From: Candidatus Cloacimonadota bacterium | GTDB taxonomy: Bacteria > Cloacimonadota > Cloacimonadia > Cloacimonadales > TCS61 | Length of the DNA stretch: 16,317 bases | Assembly: GCA_016931665.1 (NCBI GenBank) | Contig: JAFGEH010000133.1 | Span: forward strand, 1-16,317 | Direction of reading: 5' to 3' | Shown here: positions 9,201 to 15,836 of the stretch, piece after piece | Position numbering within the stretch: position 1 is the first letter of the stretch | Layout of the letters: each line of letters begins with the position of its first letter | Notes under the pieces: generated by a model | Seen by the model: only the letters and a program-made list of their open reading frames with translations | What the model was told of the DNA's origin: nothing | The model's database searches: none | Translations under genes and position numbers: made by a program

Positions 9201-12200
9201 CTCTTCCACTTCAAACCAGACTCTGGCGAAACTTATTTTTTCCAGATCGGGCTGACTGACTCCATTATCTGATACTATCTGGAAGTTATCCTGGCCAGCC
9301 AGCGGAATACGGAAAAGGCGCCAGCCATTGTATTCACTCGAGAAATACGAGCTTAAGGTATCGAACAGAGAGACGGAGTACTGGAAATAAACCTCTCTGG
9401 TGTTGAGATAGCCGTTACCGTCCAGATCTTCTGTATCAAGATAGCCATTGCCCTCGGTACCATTAATATCCGGGTACTCCACATCCCCGTCAATGTTGAT
9501 ATCTTCATTGCTGAAATCATCATTGGGATCATCTCCGGGGTTACCGGTTTTAATGCCGTCCAAGCCCAAATCTTCTCCGAAATCGAGGCTGCCGTCAGGA
9601 TAGGTTCCTGCCAGTCCATCCTCTGAATTCAGGATACCCTCACCGCCGAAATCCGTGTAAAAATCTTCATTAACATCGCCGAGATTTATATGAATAATTA
9701 CTGGTTTAGGACTGGTATTTGCAGGAAGGGAATCAACTTTCACCAGGAATTCAATATATTTCTTGCGGGAGAGATCAACCTGATCGCCAACATACTTCAT
9801 GACTCCAGCCCAGTATTTATTATCAATACCAGGATTACCCAGGGGGGGTGGTTCAATTTTACAAGCCAGAACGGAAACTTTCTCATTCTCTTCTCTATCG
9901 GTAAGGGTTTCCGGATCATAGATTTCACGAGCTTCGATATTCTGAGGATTGTACCAGTTAATACCAGCACGACCGAAATCATTGGTAAAGGGTTTGCTTG
10001 CCTGCACCCAGGTACGGCGGACTACTCCCAGGGGATAAGTATCAAGAATGGATTCCATATCATCAATGTAAGCTTCTTTTTTATCGTCCTGTTCATCGCT
10101 ACCATAGATGCGGGGCAGGCTCATGGCTACTTCGCCTGATATTTCCACTTTTGATTCCTCATCCGTCCTGATGAGAGGAATCAGATCAACCATGGTGGTC
10201 AGGAAAGGCACATCGAATCCGAAAGAACCGTCAATATCAGCCAGGATCAAACTACGGTTCTCGTTACCTATTTTGGGCCTGTCGTCGGCAACTTTTTCTG
10301 ACTGATAGATAAAGGTTCCGCCCAGTTTCAGCTGATCGGTGATCTGCATATCGGCCCTGATACCCATCAGGGTTTTACTCTCAATGGCGAAAAGCGGTTT
10401 AAACTGATAACTGATATCGAGGTTGTTATCGGAGTCCTTTGCTTCAGGATCCAGCAAGGTAATGATGCCAAAATCATAATCTACGAGATAATGCACATTT
10501 TCTTTCAGCGTTCTGGTCTCGGCAATTGTAGTCAACTTGATAACCACGCTTCCGGGCAGTATATTCATCTGATTCAGAGTTATCTGCTCACGCCCGATTT
10601 TGCCTTTGACTCCGATCCAGTGTTTAAAATCATCATACGTAACAGTTTCACTTTCATAAATTTTGGGATCTCCCAGATAATCAAAAGGCCGCAGGAAAGG
10701 AAAGATCACCATACCCGACTGTAGATCGATGGAAGCATCTTCTCCGTTTATGATACCATCTCCATTCTGATCCAGGCGAAGATACTGGGTCAGAAGTATC
10801 CCGTCGTCATTGTAATAATTCTTGGTATTATCCGCCCCGTAAGTGAAGACATCGAGGCTGAATCCTTCACTCTTGATATTCTGCATATTAAGGCTGTAGA
10901 TATTGCGCATTTCCAGGTTCCAGTAGGGACTTGAGACATCCTGGTTAGCAGCTTTCAGAATTTTGAATCTTCTTTCTTCGTAGTTTCCTACATCTTCACC
11001 ATTACGGGTATAGATGACCCCGATGGTAAAATTCCGGTCGATATTGATCATGATCCTCAGGATACCGGTGTTATAATCCATTAAATATTCGGAGCCTTCC
11101 AGCATAAGTTTAAAATTATAATTACCAAATCCGTTGAGATCAGTACCCTCAACAGTCTGATCATTGTTGTAGGCATTGTTATCATCATAATAAAGCTGCA
11201 GGGAACCGATATCGGGTAGTAGTTGGGGTGATTTTATGATCCAGGCTCCCGAGGCATCTGTTTTAATGGCATTCCCGGCATAACCTGGATAATACCCCTC
11301 CCCCGCCAGGGAATCTGCCAGGGTATAGGTTTCATAAAGCGCATCCGGATCATCAATATAGAAATAGGTGCGACGGGCAAAATCCCTGCTGCGAATATTC
11401 ACCGAATCCGCCTGAGTACTTCCCTTATACTTCTTAGTACTTTTTTTTGCCTCATCCTTGCCCAGTATGGTTGTCAGTTTCAGTTCACCGAATTCCATCC
11501 GGGATTTGATCCCGAAGAGTCCCTCGGAGGAAGCGGAATAACTTATGAATTTTGAACCAGTCAGAGACAAGGCGATGTTTCCACCTTCAATCGACTTGAC
11601 CACTTCATCTTCGAATCCTTCATAACTTATGTTGATCTGATTTGGTTGTTTAAGAACATTATCTTCAGAAGTACTGCTATGTCTAACGTCGACATGGATC
11701 TTTTCACCTATGGTGCCACGCAGGCGCAGATTCAGATCCTGCCTCATTTCCAGATCGAAATTCTGATTACGGTCTGCTTCATCACCGGGGTTATCGGTAG
11801 TAGTACTGCTGCCAGCGAAGGTTAGTTTCTGACTACCATCCAGGCTTAACCGGCCCGCCTTGTTGCCCATGAATCTTTTTACTGCCTTGGGTAAAGCAAT
11901 ATTGGGCAGATCAATTACTATCTCAGGGATCAATCCTTCTCCAGCCTTTCGATCTTTCTGTTCCAGGATCTGCTGACTTTTTTCAAACAGCAGATTCCGG
12001 AAGCCCGTCAGGACCACAGCTTTCTTAAAATTTGACAGACTGGTATAGACTGAGGGAATCAAATCGGTACGTCCCTGGAAGCTAGCGGTAAATTTGAGGC
12101 GTTGACGTTCGTATTGTATTTCATGTATGGTTCTTACTTCCAGGCTGGGGAGCATGATCTTACTGCTGCCGGTAGCAAAGCTGTATTTCTGAATTTTAAA

Positions 12201-12323
12201 AAGATTTATCTTATTTTCCGTTAAGGGGTGGCAGCCTTTCAGATAATATCTTGGCTCATAACTGACTGCAGCGAGATGGCTGAGCCCGAATAACAATAGA
12301 ACCAGAATAATCCTTAATCTCAT
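6276..12323 (-). CDS. sprA: Cell-surface protein SprA, type IX secretion outer-membrane translocon
   Basis: A 2015-residue SprA homologue. SprA is the giant outer-membrane beta-barrel through which type IX secretion (T9SS) cargo crosses the outer membrane. A signal peptide covers residues 1 to about 20 (LVLLLFGLSHLAA). The SprA N-terminal pattern is plain: LNLRLRGTIGEKIHVDVRH, then EVVKSIEGGNIALSL and SEGLFGIKSRMEFGELKLT. Later come DDGILLTQYLRLDQNGDG, the FPFLRPF phrase, YIDDMESILDTYPLG and RTWVQASKP, all characteristic of the family. The second half is barrel strands, ending LGIWIEIIF with the C-terminal Phe expected of a BAM substrate. It is somewhat shorter than Bacteroidota SprA (about 2400). 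Two odd inserts are an Asp-rich stretch (about 880-975) and a Pro/Glu-rich stretch (about 1614-1708). The ATG abuts the coaX stop and has no SD, suggesting coupling. No other T9SS gene is in the window. Confidence 0.93.
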   Translation of the reverse strand: MRLRIILVLLLFGLSHLAAVSYEPRYYLKGCHPLTENKINLFKIQKYSFATGSSKIMLPSLEVRTIHEIQYERQRLKFTASFQGRTDLIPSVYTSLSNFKKAVVLTGFRNLLFEKSQQILEQKDRKAGEGLIPEIVIDLPNIALPKAVKRFMGNKAGRLSLDGSQKLTFAGSSTTTDNPGDEADRNQNFDLEMRQDLNLRLRGTIGEKIHVDVRHSSTSEDNVLKQPNQINISYEGFEDEVVKSIEGGNIALSLTGSKFISYSASSEGLFGIKSRMEFGELKLTTILGKDEAKKSTKKYKGSTQADSVNIRSRDFARRTYFYIDDPDALYETYTLADSLAGEGYYPGYAGNAIKTDASGAWIIKSPQLLPDIGSLQLYYDDNNAYNNDQTVEGTDLNGFGNYNFKLMLEGSEYLMDYNTGILRIMINIDRNFTIGVIYTRNGEDVGNYEERRFKILKAANQDVSSPYWNLEMRNIYSLNMQNIKSEGFSLDVFTYGADNTKNYYNDDGILLTQYLRLDQNGDGIINGEDASIDLQSGMVIFPFLRPFDYLGDPKIYESETVTYDDFKHWIGVKGKIGREQITLNQMNILPGSVVIKLTTIAETRTLKENVHYLVDYDFGIITLLDPEAKDSDNNLDISYQFKPLFAIESKTLMGIRADMQITDQLKLGGTFIYQSEKVADDRPKIGNENRSLILADIDGSFGFDVPFLTTMVDLIPLIRTDEESKVEISGEVAMSLPRIYGSDEQDDKKEAYIDDMESILDTYPLGVVRRTWVQASKPFTNDFGRAGINWYNPQNIEAREIYDPETLTDREENEKVSVLACKIEPPPLGNPGIDNKYWAGVMKYVGDQVDLSRKKYIEFLVKVDSLPANTSPKPVIIHINLGDVNEDFYTDFGGEGILNSEDGLAGTYPDGSLDFGEDLGLDGIKTGNPGDDPNDDFSNEDINIDGDVEYPDINGTEGNGYLDTEDLDGNGYLNTREVYFQYSVSLFDTLSSYFSSEYNGWRLFRIPLAGQDNFQIVSDNGVSQPDLEKISFARVWFEVEEKTRIKIVSFDIVGNKWEETSIKDQNDIPIQSDYESMIVGIIDNQKNPHYTPAPGTVIEKDNEATLEQSLIIDYQNLGADHYGLVRQQFRDASSTGKGLDLLGYSRIRFWVYAESDYDIAQDSLIIRMGADSLNYYQIKYPVTVQPVYAQMLREGWEEIELVFSDLTYLKSLAAGTGVHHISINGKSVSISLRGKPTLSNIKEIRLGMQAVDVFNGRVYFNDIRVADPYEDIGFAARTDLRTNFADFSTLDVNFNWKTPNFRSTATRTQTQSYTQSTDLNITNRYNLHKFFPADWGFSLPLVLSRNSSVGIPRFKANSDILRADLPPEEKEREINQSLTQSASLNFSQNKTPASKILAYTVKNTTVNASIQKKEILNSTNTDTTMTYTLKHTYKLDIPKENIDLKLWSDFRFYFFPNSFSNSLTYKAEYPRKWRWDTYTDSIPYWVPQSNVKDIKTLDTDTDVKYDIFSDLKTSYKLTTQRDLLLSGSVYGLPLGLEKRRTQNITANYDPAYFARIFTVSLGSKVTYKDENKKQSYTSEEDYLFYGDVNRNVSVSFTLKNKDLLSTLVGIAKKGKVTQPPQSKQPGNQPVPPGKEPGQEQKESFELPPDLKQLPPELPEGKDPDQIQEQFKPEEITRDPEKPEPEPEQTKTDSLSDEELPPESKGPGFNPLRGLVTYLARLDNIKLNYSNDYGTTYEKRDSRPEFLYQLGIPHALADEELKRKIKTEKISASTGIPIIDILSTSWGYSYEIKKTYENPAEDFGNMVITTTFPNVTVTLTEFEKLIRAQKILTSSRLTSSYVVTVVERGNIDWDKPQNIRTTISLQPLISWNGNWQNNITTNLSFNYLLTENVTDNGDFRSINRENRQSMNGNFSWTFSAERGIRMPFFQKKIRFKNEMTATVGFNMERTYNTRSGTGDEVVERDMLKYTISPGASYKFSQNIRAGLTSNYDWNHNRKSNQKIRTFRLGIWIEIIF
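7198..7482 (-). other. Proline/glutamate-rich insertion within SprA
   Basis: This stretch encodes SprA residues about 1614-1708, with many PP, PE, QP and KP pairs, for example ELPPDLKQLPPELPEGKDPD and RDPEKPEPEPEQTK. It contains no beta-strand-like alternation and almost no aromatic residues, unlike the sequence on both sides. It should be a flexible, highly charged loop between two barrel strands. It is given as a sub-feature because its composition sets it apart from the rest of the gene. Confidence 0.7.
9390..9685 (-). other. Asp/Gly-rich calcium-loop-like segment within SprA
   Basis: This encodes SprA residues about 880-978, an acidic stretch with repeated D-x-[DN]-G units such as TYPDGSLDFGEDLGLDGIK, DINIDGDVEYPDINGTEGNG and TEDLDGNGYLNTREV. 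The spacing of Asp, Asn and Gly resembles EF-hand or dockerin-like calcium loops. A shorter unit of the same kind, LDQNGDGIINGEDAS, occurs upstream in the protein (around 10750). Calcium binding is inferred from the motif; it is not shown. Confidence 0.6.
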
Positions 12324-13103
12324 CTATAACAAACTCAGACAGATCAGGTTCAGACCGTCGATGGTCAGGTCAGGTTCAATCACATCAATATGTCGGCAGA
12401 AACGATGTATCAACTTGGACAAACCACCGGTGGCAATAACTTTGATCTCTCCCAGGTGGTGGTATTCCTGCCTGATAGCTTCAATATATCCATCCAGGAA
12501 AAAAGAATGACCTCGAAGCAACCCGGCCAGCAGAGATGCTGCAGTAGAAGTTCCCAGCAGGGGCGGTTCCTGATCAAGATCAACTGGTTTGAGTTGTGCT
12601 GCTCTAAGATAGAGGTTTTCAGCAGATGTATTCAGGCCAGGTGCTATAACGGTGCCGTGAAAAAAACCATCAGCACCGATCAGCTGTACTGTGGAAGCAG
12701 TACCCAGGTCACAGATAATGCAGTTTGTCCCGTATTTTTCTCTGGCGGCATAGGCATTGACAATCAGATCCGCCCCGATGAAGCCCGGGTCTTTCACGGC
12801 AAAAGTAAGGCCCAGTTCGGTGTAGGCATTTACATTAACAAATGGCAGATGGTGGTATTTTTGAAAGATTTCGCTGAAAATGTTCGTCAGTTCCGGTACA
12901 ACCGAAGAAAGGGCGACAGCCCTAAGCTGATCTAAAACAAGATCGAAGGAGGAACAAAAACTGATGATTCCCTGCAGATACCAGTCCAGATTCTGGTTTC
13001 TGTCCGTGGGTATCCTCTGTGTAGAGATTAACAGGCAGTCCTGGTACAATCCCATTACCACGTTGGTATTACCTACATCAAGAACCAAATTTATATTTCT
13101 CAT
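12324..13103 (-). CDS. coaX: Type III pantothenate kinase
   Basis: A 259-residue cytoplasmic kinase that phosphorylates pantothenate in the first step of coenzyme A synthesis. ASKHA-fold motifs are visible: DVGNTNVVMGL (phosphate 1) at the N-terminus, PGFIGADLIVNAYAAREKYG, DLGTASTVQLI (phosphate 2), GTVIAPGLNTSAENLYLRAAQLK, ATGGLS (adenosine) and EPDLTIDGL at the end. Length is normal. The conserved GADR is GADL here, and the usual GG before the APG loop is HG, so substrate contacts may differ. The ATG at 13101-13103 is chosen because MRNINLVLDVGNTN is the normal family start and AGGAG lies 11 bases before it. A GTG at 13113-13115 would add four residues but overlaps that SD. The stop TAG is followed immediately by the sprA ATG, so the two are probably one transcription unit. 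Confidence 0.92.
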   Translation of the reverse strand: MRNINLVLDVGNTNVVMGLYQDCLLISTQRIPTDRNQNLDWYLQGIISFCSSFDLVLDQLRAVALSSVVPELTNIFSEIFQKYHHLPFVNVNAYTELGLTFAVKDPGFIGADLIVNAYAAREKYGTNCIICDLGTASTVQLIGADGFFHGTVIAPGLNTSAENLYLRAAQLKPVDLDQEPPLLGTSTAASLLAGLLRGHSFFLDGYIEAIRQEYHHLGEIKVIATGGLSKLIHRFCRHIDVIEPDLTIDGLNLICLSLL

Positions 13104-13353
13104 ATTATCATTCACTCCTGCCTGAACATAATAAGGGTCAATTGGGGTAAAGATAAAAATATTAAGTATAAGCCAAATAAATCTAAAAAATCACTGGAGG
13201 AAATCTGGAGTCCCCACTTTTTGTCAATAAAAGATTGTTCATCCTTGCCGGCTGGAAGGAATATCTCGAGATCTGAGTCTGTTCCGGATACTGACATGAG
13301 CCCGAAAAATCAGGCAGGTTTGATCTGAGTCAAGTAAAGATTAATAATTCGGG
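13104..13353. other. Intergenic region upstream of coaX
   Basis: About 250 bases with no convincing gene. It is AT-rich in its left third. An imperfect palindrome, TTGATCTGAGTCAA, lies at 13320-13333. A TATACT (minus strand, 13165-13170), about 62 bases before the coaX start, is a possible -10 box, but no good -35 partner is seen 16-18 bases upstream of it. The promoter of coaX-sprA is presumably somewhere here. Confidence 0.55.
13320..13333. promoter_or_regulatory. Imperfect FNR/CRP-type palindrome
   Basis: TTGATCTGAGTCAA matches the FNR consensus TTGAT-N4-ATCAA at nine of ten fixed positions. It lies in the gap between the ferredoxin terminator and coaX, about 215 bases upstream of the coaX start. 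A Crp/Fnr-family regulator would be the expected binder. One such site could easily occur by chance in 16 kb, though less easily inside a 250-base gap. Confidence 0.3.
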
Positions 13354-13382
13354 AAATAAAAAACAGGCTGTCTCCAGCCTGT
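13354..13382 (-). terminator. Intrinsic terminator after the ferredoxin gene
   Basis: Read on the minus strand, a perfect 7-base-pair stem ACAGGCT/AGCCTGT with a six-base loop (13363-13382) runs into six U then AUUU (down to 13354). It begins 24 bases beyond the ferredoxin stop codon and closes the exported protein-TatD-ferredoxin unit. Confidence 0.85.
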
Positions 13383-13406
13383 TCAAATCGACAGATGAAT
13401 CAGATT

Positions 13407-13577
13407 TTATTGAGAAATTGCTTCAACGGGGCAGGCATCGATACAGGCACCGCAATCGATACAGATATCGGCATCACATTGTGCCTTATCATCAACCATA
13501 GACAGAGCTTCAACCGGACAGGTGTCCACACAGGCACCACATCCGATGCATGCTTCCTTATTAATGTTAACAGCCAT
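13407..13577 (-). CDS. 2[4Fe-4S] ferredoxin
   Basis: A 56-residue clostridial-type ferredoxin, a small soluble electron carrier. It holds two CxxCxxCxxxCP motifs: C10, C13, C16, C20-P and C39, C42, C45, C49-P, the classic arrangement in which the last Cys of each motif ligates the other cluster. An extra Cys34 lies between them and is probably not a ligand. The size is typical. The ATG at 13575-13577 (MAVNINKEACIGCG) is chosen because GGGAGGG (13581-13587) is three bases upstream; a longer reading to 13607 would put the SD inside the gene. It lies downstream of tatD with a 59-base gap and is followed by a strong terminator, so it is the last gene of its unit. Its redox partner is not in the window. 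Confidence 0.95.
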   Translation of the reverse strand: MAVNINKEACIGCGACVDTCPVEALSMVDDKAQCDADICIDCGACIDACPVEAISQ

Positions 13578-13599
13578 TTTCCCTCCCTGAAAATTCTTT

Positions 13600-13623
13600 C
13601 GGGGCACAAATTAGAAAGCCCCG
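13600..13623. repeat. Inverted repeat between tatD and ferredoxin
   Basis: CGGGGC (13600-13605) and GCCCCG (13618-13623) form a six-pair GC stem with a 12-base loop. On the plus strand it is followed by ATTTTATTT, but no plus-strand gene ends here. On the minus strand, the direction of transcription, it is followed by AAAG, so it is more likely an mRNA processing or stability hairpin than a terminator. Confidence 0.5.
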
Positions 13624-13636
13624 ATTTTATTTCAAG

Positions 13637-14398
13637 TTATTTTATGCGCTCGCCCAGAAAAAACTGGAAAGCATTATCAAAGGTTGCTTCCGCTACCTGG
13701 CGGGGTGTAATACCTTTCAGCTCAGAAATTCTGCTGATGGTATAAGGAAGATATTCCGGTGAATTTCTTTTCCCGCGAAAAGGACAGGGTGTGAGAAAGG
13801 GACAATCGGTTTCTATGAATAAACGGTTCAGCGGAAGATAGCGAACCACATCCTCCAGCATCTGATTGCGATAAGTTATGTTTCCCGTAATAGAGATAAA
13901 CCAGTTTCTTTCGATGATCTGGCTGGCAAAACCGACATCCCCAGAGAAGCAGTGAAAGACAACTTTGGCCGGCTGATATTCATCCAGGATCTGGAGGCAG
14001 TCAGCATGAGCATCCCGGTCATGGATAATCAGGGGTAATCCTAGTTCAGAAGCCAGTCCTGCCTGATCGCGGAACACTTGTTTCTGCACTTCACGGGGTG
14101 AATGGTTACGATAATAGTCGAGCCCGGTTTCGCCAATGGCAACAACTTGGGGATGAAGGCTCAGTGATCTGATTAATTCAGGATTGTAGTGTTTTGCTTC
14201 ATGGGGATGATAGGCAACAGCAGCGTAAATTTGCGGGTATGTATCCGCCAGTTTGATACTGGCTCTGGAAGTAGCCTCATCAATGCCGATATTGATAATG
14301 AACTCGACTCCGGCATTCAGGCTTTTTCTGATCACCTGTTCCCGGTCAGGATCGAATTCCGGGAAATCAAGATGGGCATGGGTTTCAAATATTTTCAT
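13637..14398 (-). CDS. tatD: TatD-family metal-dependent hydrolase
   Basis: A 253-residue TIM-barrel metallohydrolase of the TatD/YcfH/YjjV family; members are DNases (3'-5' exonuclease or AP-site activity) or act on D-aminoacyl-tRNA. The metal site is complete: H7 and H9 in THAHLD, E90 in AIGETGLDYYR, H126 in IIHDRDA, H149 in VFHCFSG and D198 in FIETDCPFLTPCPFRGKRN. The usual D before THAH is E here. Length is normal. The start is the ATG at 14396-14398, preceded by AGAGGTG (14402-14408). A GTG at 14402-14404 lies inside that SD and is not favoured. The gene starts 13 bases after the stop of the exported-protein gene, so the two are co-transcribed. The exact substrate cannot be told from sequence. 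Confidence 0.94.
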   Translation of the reverse strand: MKIFETHAHLDFPEFDPDREQVIRKSLNAGVEFIINIGIDEATSRASIKLADTYPQIYAAVAYHPHEAKHYNPELIRSLSLHPQVVAIGETGLDYYRNHSPREVQKQVFRDQAGLASELGLPLIIHDRDAHADCLQILDEYQPAKVVFHCFSGDVGFASQIIERNWFISITGNITYRNQMLEDVVRYLPLNRLFIETDCPFLTPCPFRGKRNSPEYLPYTISRISELKGITPRQVAEATFDNAFQFFLGERIK

Positions 14399-14411
14399 TA
14401 TCACCTCTGAT

Positions 14412-15758
14412 TCAGCTTTGGTCGGGGAAAAGAATCATCATGATCAGGTCCAACCTGTAATCCAGATCAAGATGAAACCAGATCTCAGCGTGATCTTTCA
14501 GGTTGCTCTGTTTATCGCGGGCGATCAGAATTCCGCGGAATTCGATGAAATTATTCATTTTGCGGAAATCCTGCAGGGAAAAGAAGATCTCCCGGGTTCT
14601 CCAGAAAGAATTAAGCAGCAGTAAAAGATCGGCATAAGAATCGAATTCATATTTCTGCCTCTGCTCAGTATACAGGATCAGGGTGGAAGGGACATTATCA
14701 TGCACAAGCAGGAAGTTAAGCAGCTTGGTACCCAGCGCCCGGTGAAAATAGAGCAATTGAGGAAGATAAGGGCTGATACCGGCAATCTCATCACTGGTCA
14801 AACCGTCCAGATCTATCTCTTCGCCGCTGGGCAACCGGAAAACATTATTATCCAATCGGTATTCCAGGCCCGGTTTGATGTTAAGCCCATCACTCTCATC
14901 TTCAACAATGATAACCATATCCCGCCATAATTCCTGCTGCCAGGGATCGGCCTGCAGTGTATAGGTATTCAGGCTTTTCTCAATATAATGATCCGGAAAT
15001 TCTCTGCGAATAAAGCTGTCAGGATCCGGGACTTTATTGTGGAGAAGTTCACGGGTTGGTGGATTTTGCCAATTAGATTCGAGGAATTTACTCAGGCTGG
15101 AAATATAAATAGTTGGAGTAATCTGCTCAGAGAAAGCCTGTTTCGAAAATTCAATCCGTCTGGCTGCTTCCAAAGAGGAGAGTGCTGTATAATCAATATT
15201 GCCTTCATTGAATTCGAGTTGGATTTTTTTTTCACCGATGCCGATGATAACTGCAGGCCAGGGTATCTCGAGGATTTCCACAAGCTCAAAATTTTCTGGT
15301 TCCAACCGTTTATCGGACCATTCCAGCCAGAGCAAATCTTCATTCCCTGTCCCGTATCGTACTGTGATCCCAGCCGATCTGATCAGGTCATAAAAGAAAC
15401 AGCTGTCTGCTGTATTGATCCGGTAGAGGATTGTCTCCAGATCTTTCAACAGCTCTGGCGGCAGCTGATCGGCAAGGCGGGATAGGTTTTCGCGTTGATT
15501 ATTGATTCTATAATTCACCCAGTCATGTTCAGCCAAAACATTCAATCCGGTGTCGTTACTGAAGCTTAATCTGATCCGATCTGGACTGAAGGCAGCCGGA
15601 GCTTCCGGGGAGAAATCTGCTTTTTCCAGCCAGGATCTGAATAGCAGAAACTGGTAAGGTGAGTTAAAATCCTGGGGGCTGGGATTGAATCCCTGCAATA
15701 AAACCGCTTCCCAGGCAAGTATAGCTATAACAAAATAAATTTTCATTTTCATTGACAC
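14412..15758 (-). CDS. Exported protein of unknown function
   Basis: Not recognised. About 448 residues beginning with a Sec-type signal (KIYFVIAILAWEAVLLQ) and no later membrane span, so probably periplasmic or surface-exposed. There is no Cys in a lipobox position. The body is acidic and rich in Leu, Asp and aromatic residues, with alternating predicted helices (FYDLIRSAG, SLEAARRIEFSKQAFSE) and beta-strands (WPAVIIGIGEKKIQLEFNEG). The C-terminal third, from about 305 (YRLDNNVFRLPSGEEIDLDG), looks like a separate compact domain ending HAEIWFHLDLDYRLDLI. Three in-frame starts are possible: GTG 15756-15758, with GGTGA six bases upstream, and ATGs at 15750-15752 and 15744-15746. The first is kept because it has the best-spaced SD, and the choice hardly changes the signal peptide. 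It is the first gene of the unit with tatD and ferredoxin, divergent from the acidic-protein gene. Confidence 0.8.
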   Translation of the reverse strand: MSMKMKIYFVIAILAWEAVLLQGFNPSPQDFNSPYQFLLFRSWLEKADFSPEAPAAFSPDRIRLSFSNDTGLNVLAEHDWVNYRINNQRENLSRLADQLPPELLKDLETILYRINTADSCFFYDLIRSAGITVRYGTGNEDLLWLEWSDKRLEPENFELVEILEIPWPAVIIGIGEKKIQLEFNEGNIDYTALSSLEAARRIEFSKQAFSEQITPTIYISSLSKFLESNWQNPPTRELLHNKVPDPDSFIRREFPDHYIEKSLNTYTLQADPWQQELWRDMVIIVEDESDGLNIKPGLEYRLDNNVFRLPSGEEIDLDGLTSDEIAGISPYLPQLLYFHRALGTKLLNFLLVHDNVPSTLILYTEQRQKYEFDSYADLLLLLNSFWRTREIFFSLQDFRKMNNFIEFRGILIARDKQSNLKDHAEIWFHLDLDYRLDLIMMILFPDQS

Positions 15759-15780
15759 TACAATTCACCATGCTTTTTAT
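15752..15780 (+). promoter_or_regulatory. Candidate promoter of the acidic-protein gene
   Basis: A perfect TTGACA (15752-15757) is followed after 17 bases by TTTTAT (15775-15780), which matches four of six -10 positions. It would start transcription about 50 bases before the plus-strand ATG. The -35 box overlaps the first codons of the divergent exported-protein gene. A matching promoter for that divergent gene was not found with confidence. Confidence 0.4.
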
Positions 15781-15836
15781 GAACGAGTAAATTTGATATT
15801 GTGAAGCGGTCAACCTGAAAAATCGAGGAGTAAATA

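Noticed and set aside
6276..12323. SprA as an unrelated giant adhesin or repeat protein
   Set aside because: Repeated SprA-specific phrases along the whole length, the signal peptide and the terminal Phe make the SprA family assignment much stronger.
12390..12935. A 181-codon plus-strand frame opposite coaX
   Set aside because: It lies wholly antisense to a well-supported kinase gene, with a composition unlike a folded protein and no SD; it is a shadow of the codon pattern on the other strand.
13112..13297. A 61-codon minus-strand frame upstream of coaX
   Set aside because: It overlaps the coaX start, has no SD, ends in low-complexity hydrophobic sequence and lies where the coaX promoter should be.
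13600..13635. The CGGGGC/GCCCCG hairpin as a plus-strand terminator
   Set aside because: It has a T-rich tail on the plus strand, but no plus-strand gene ends there. It is reported only as an inverted repeat.
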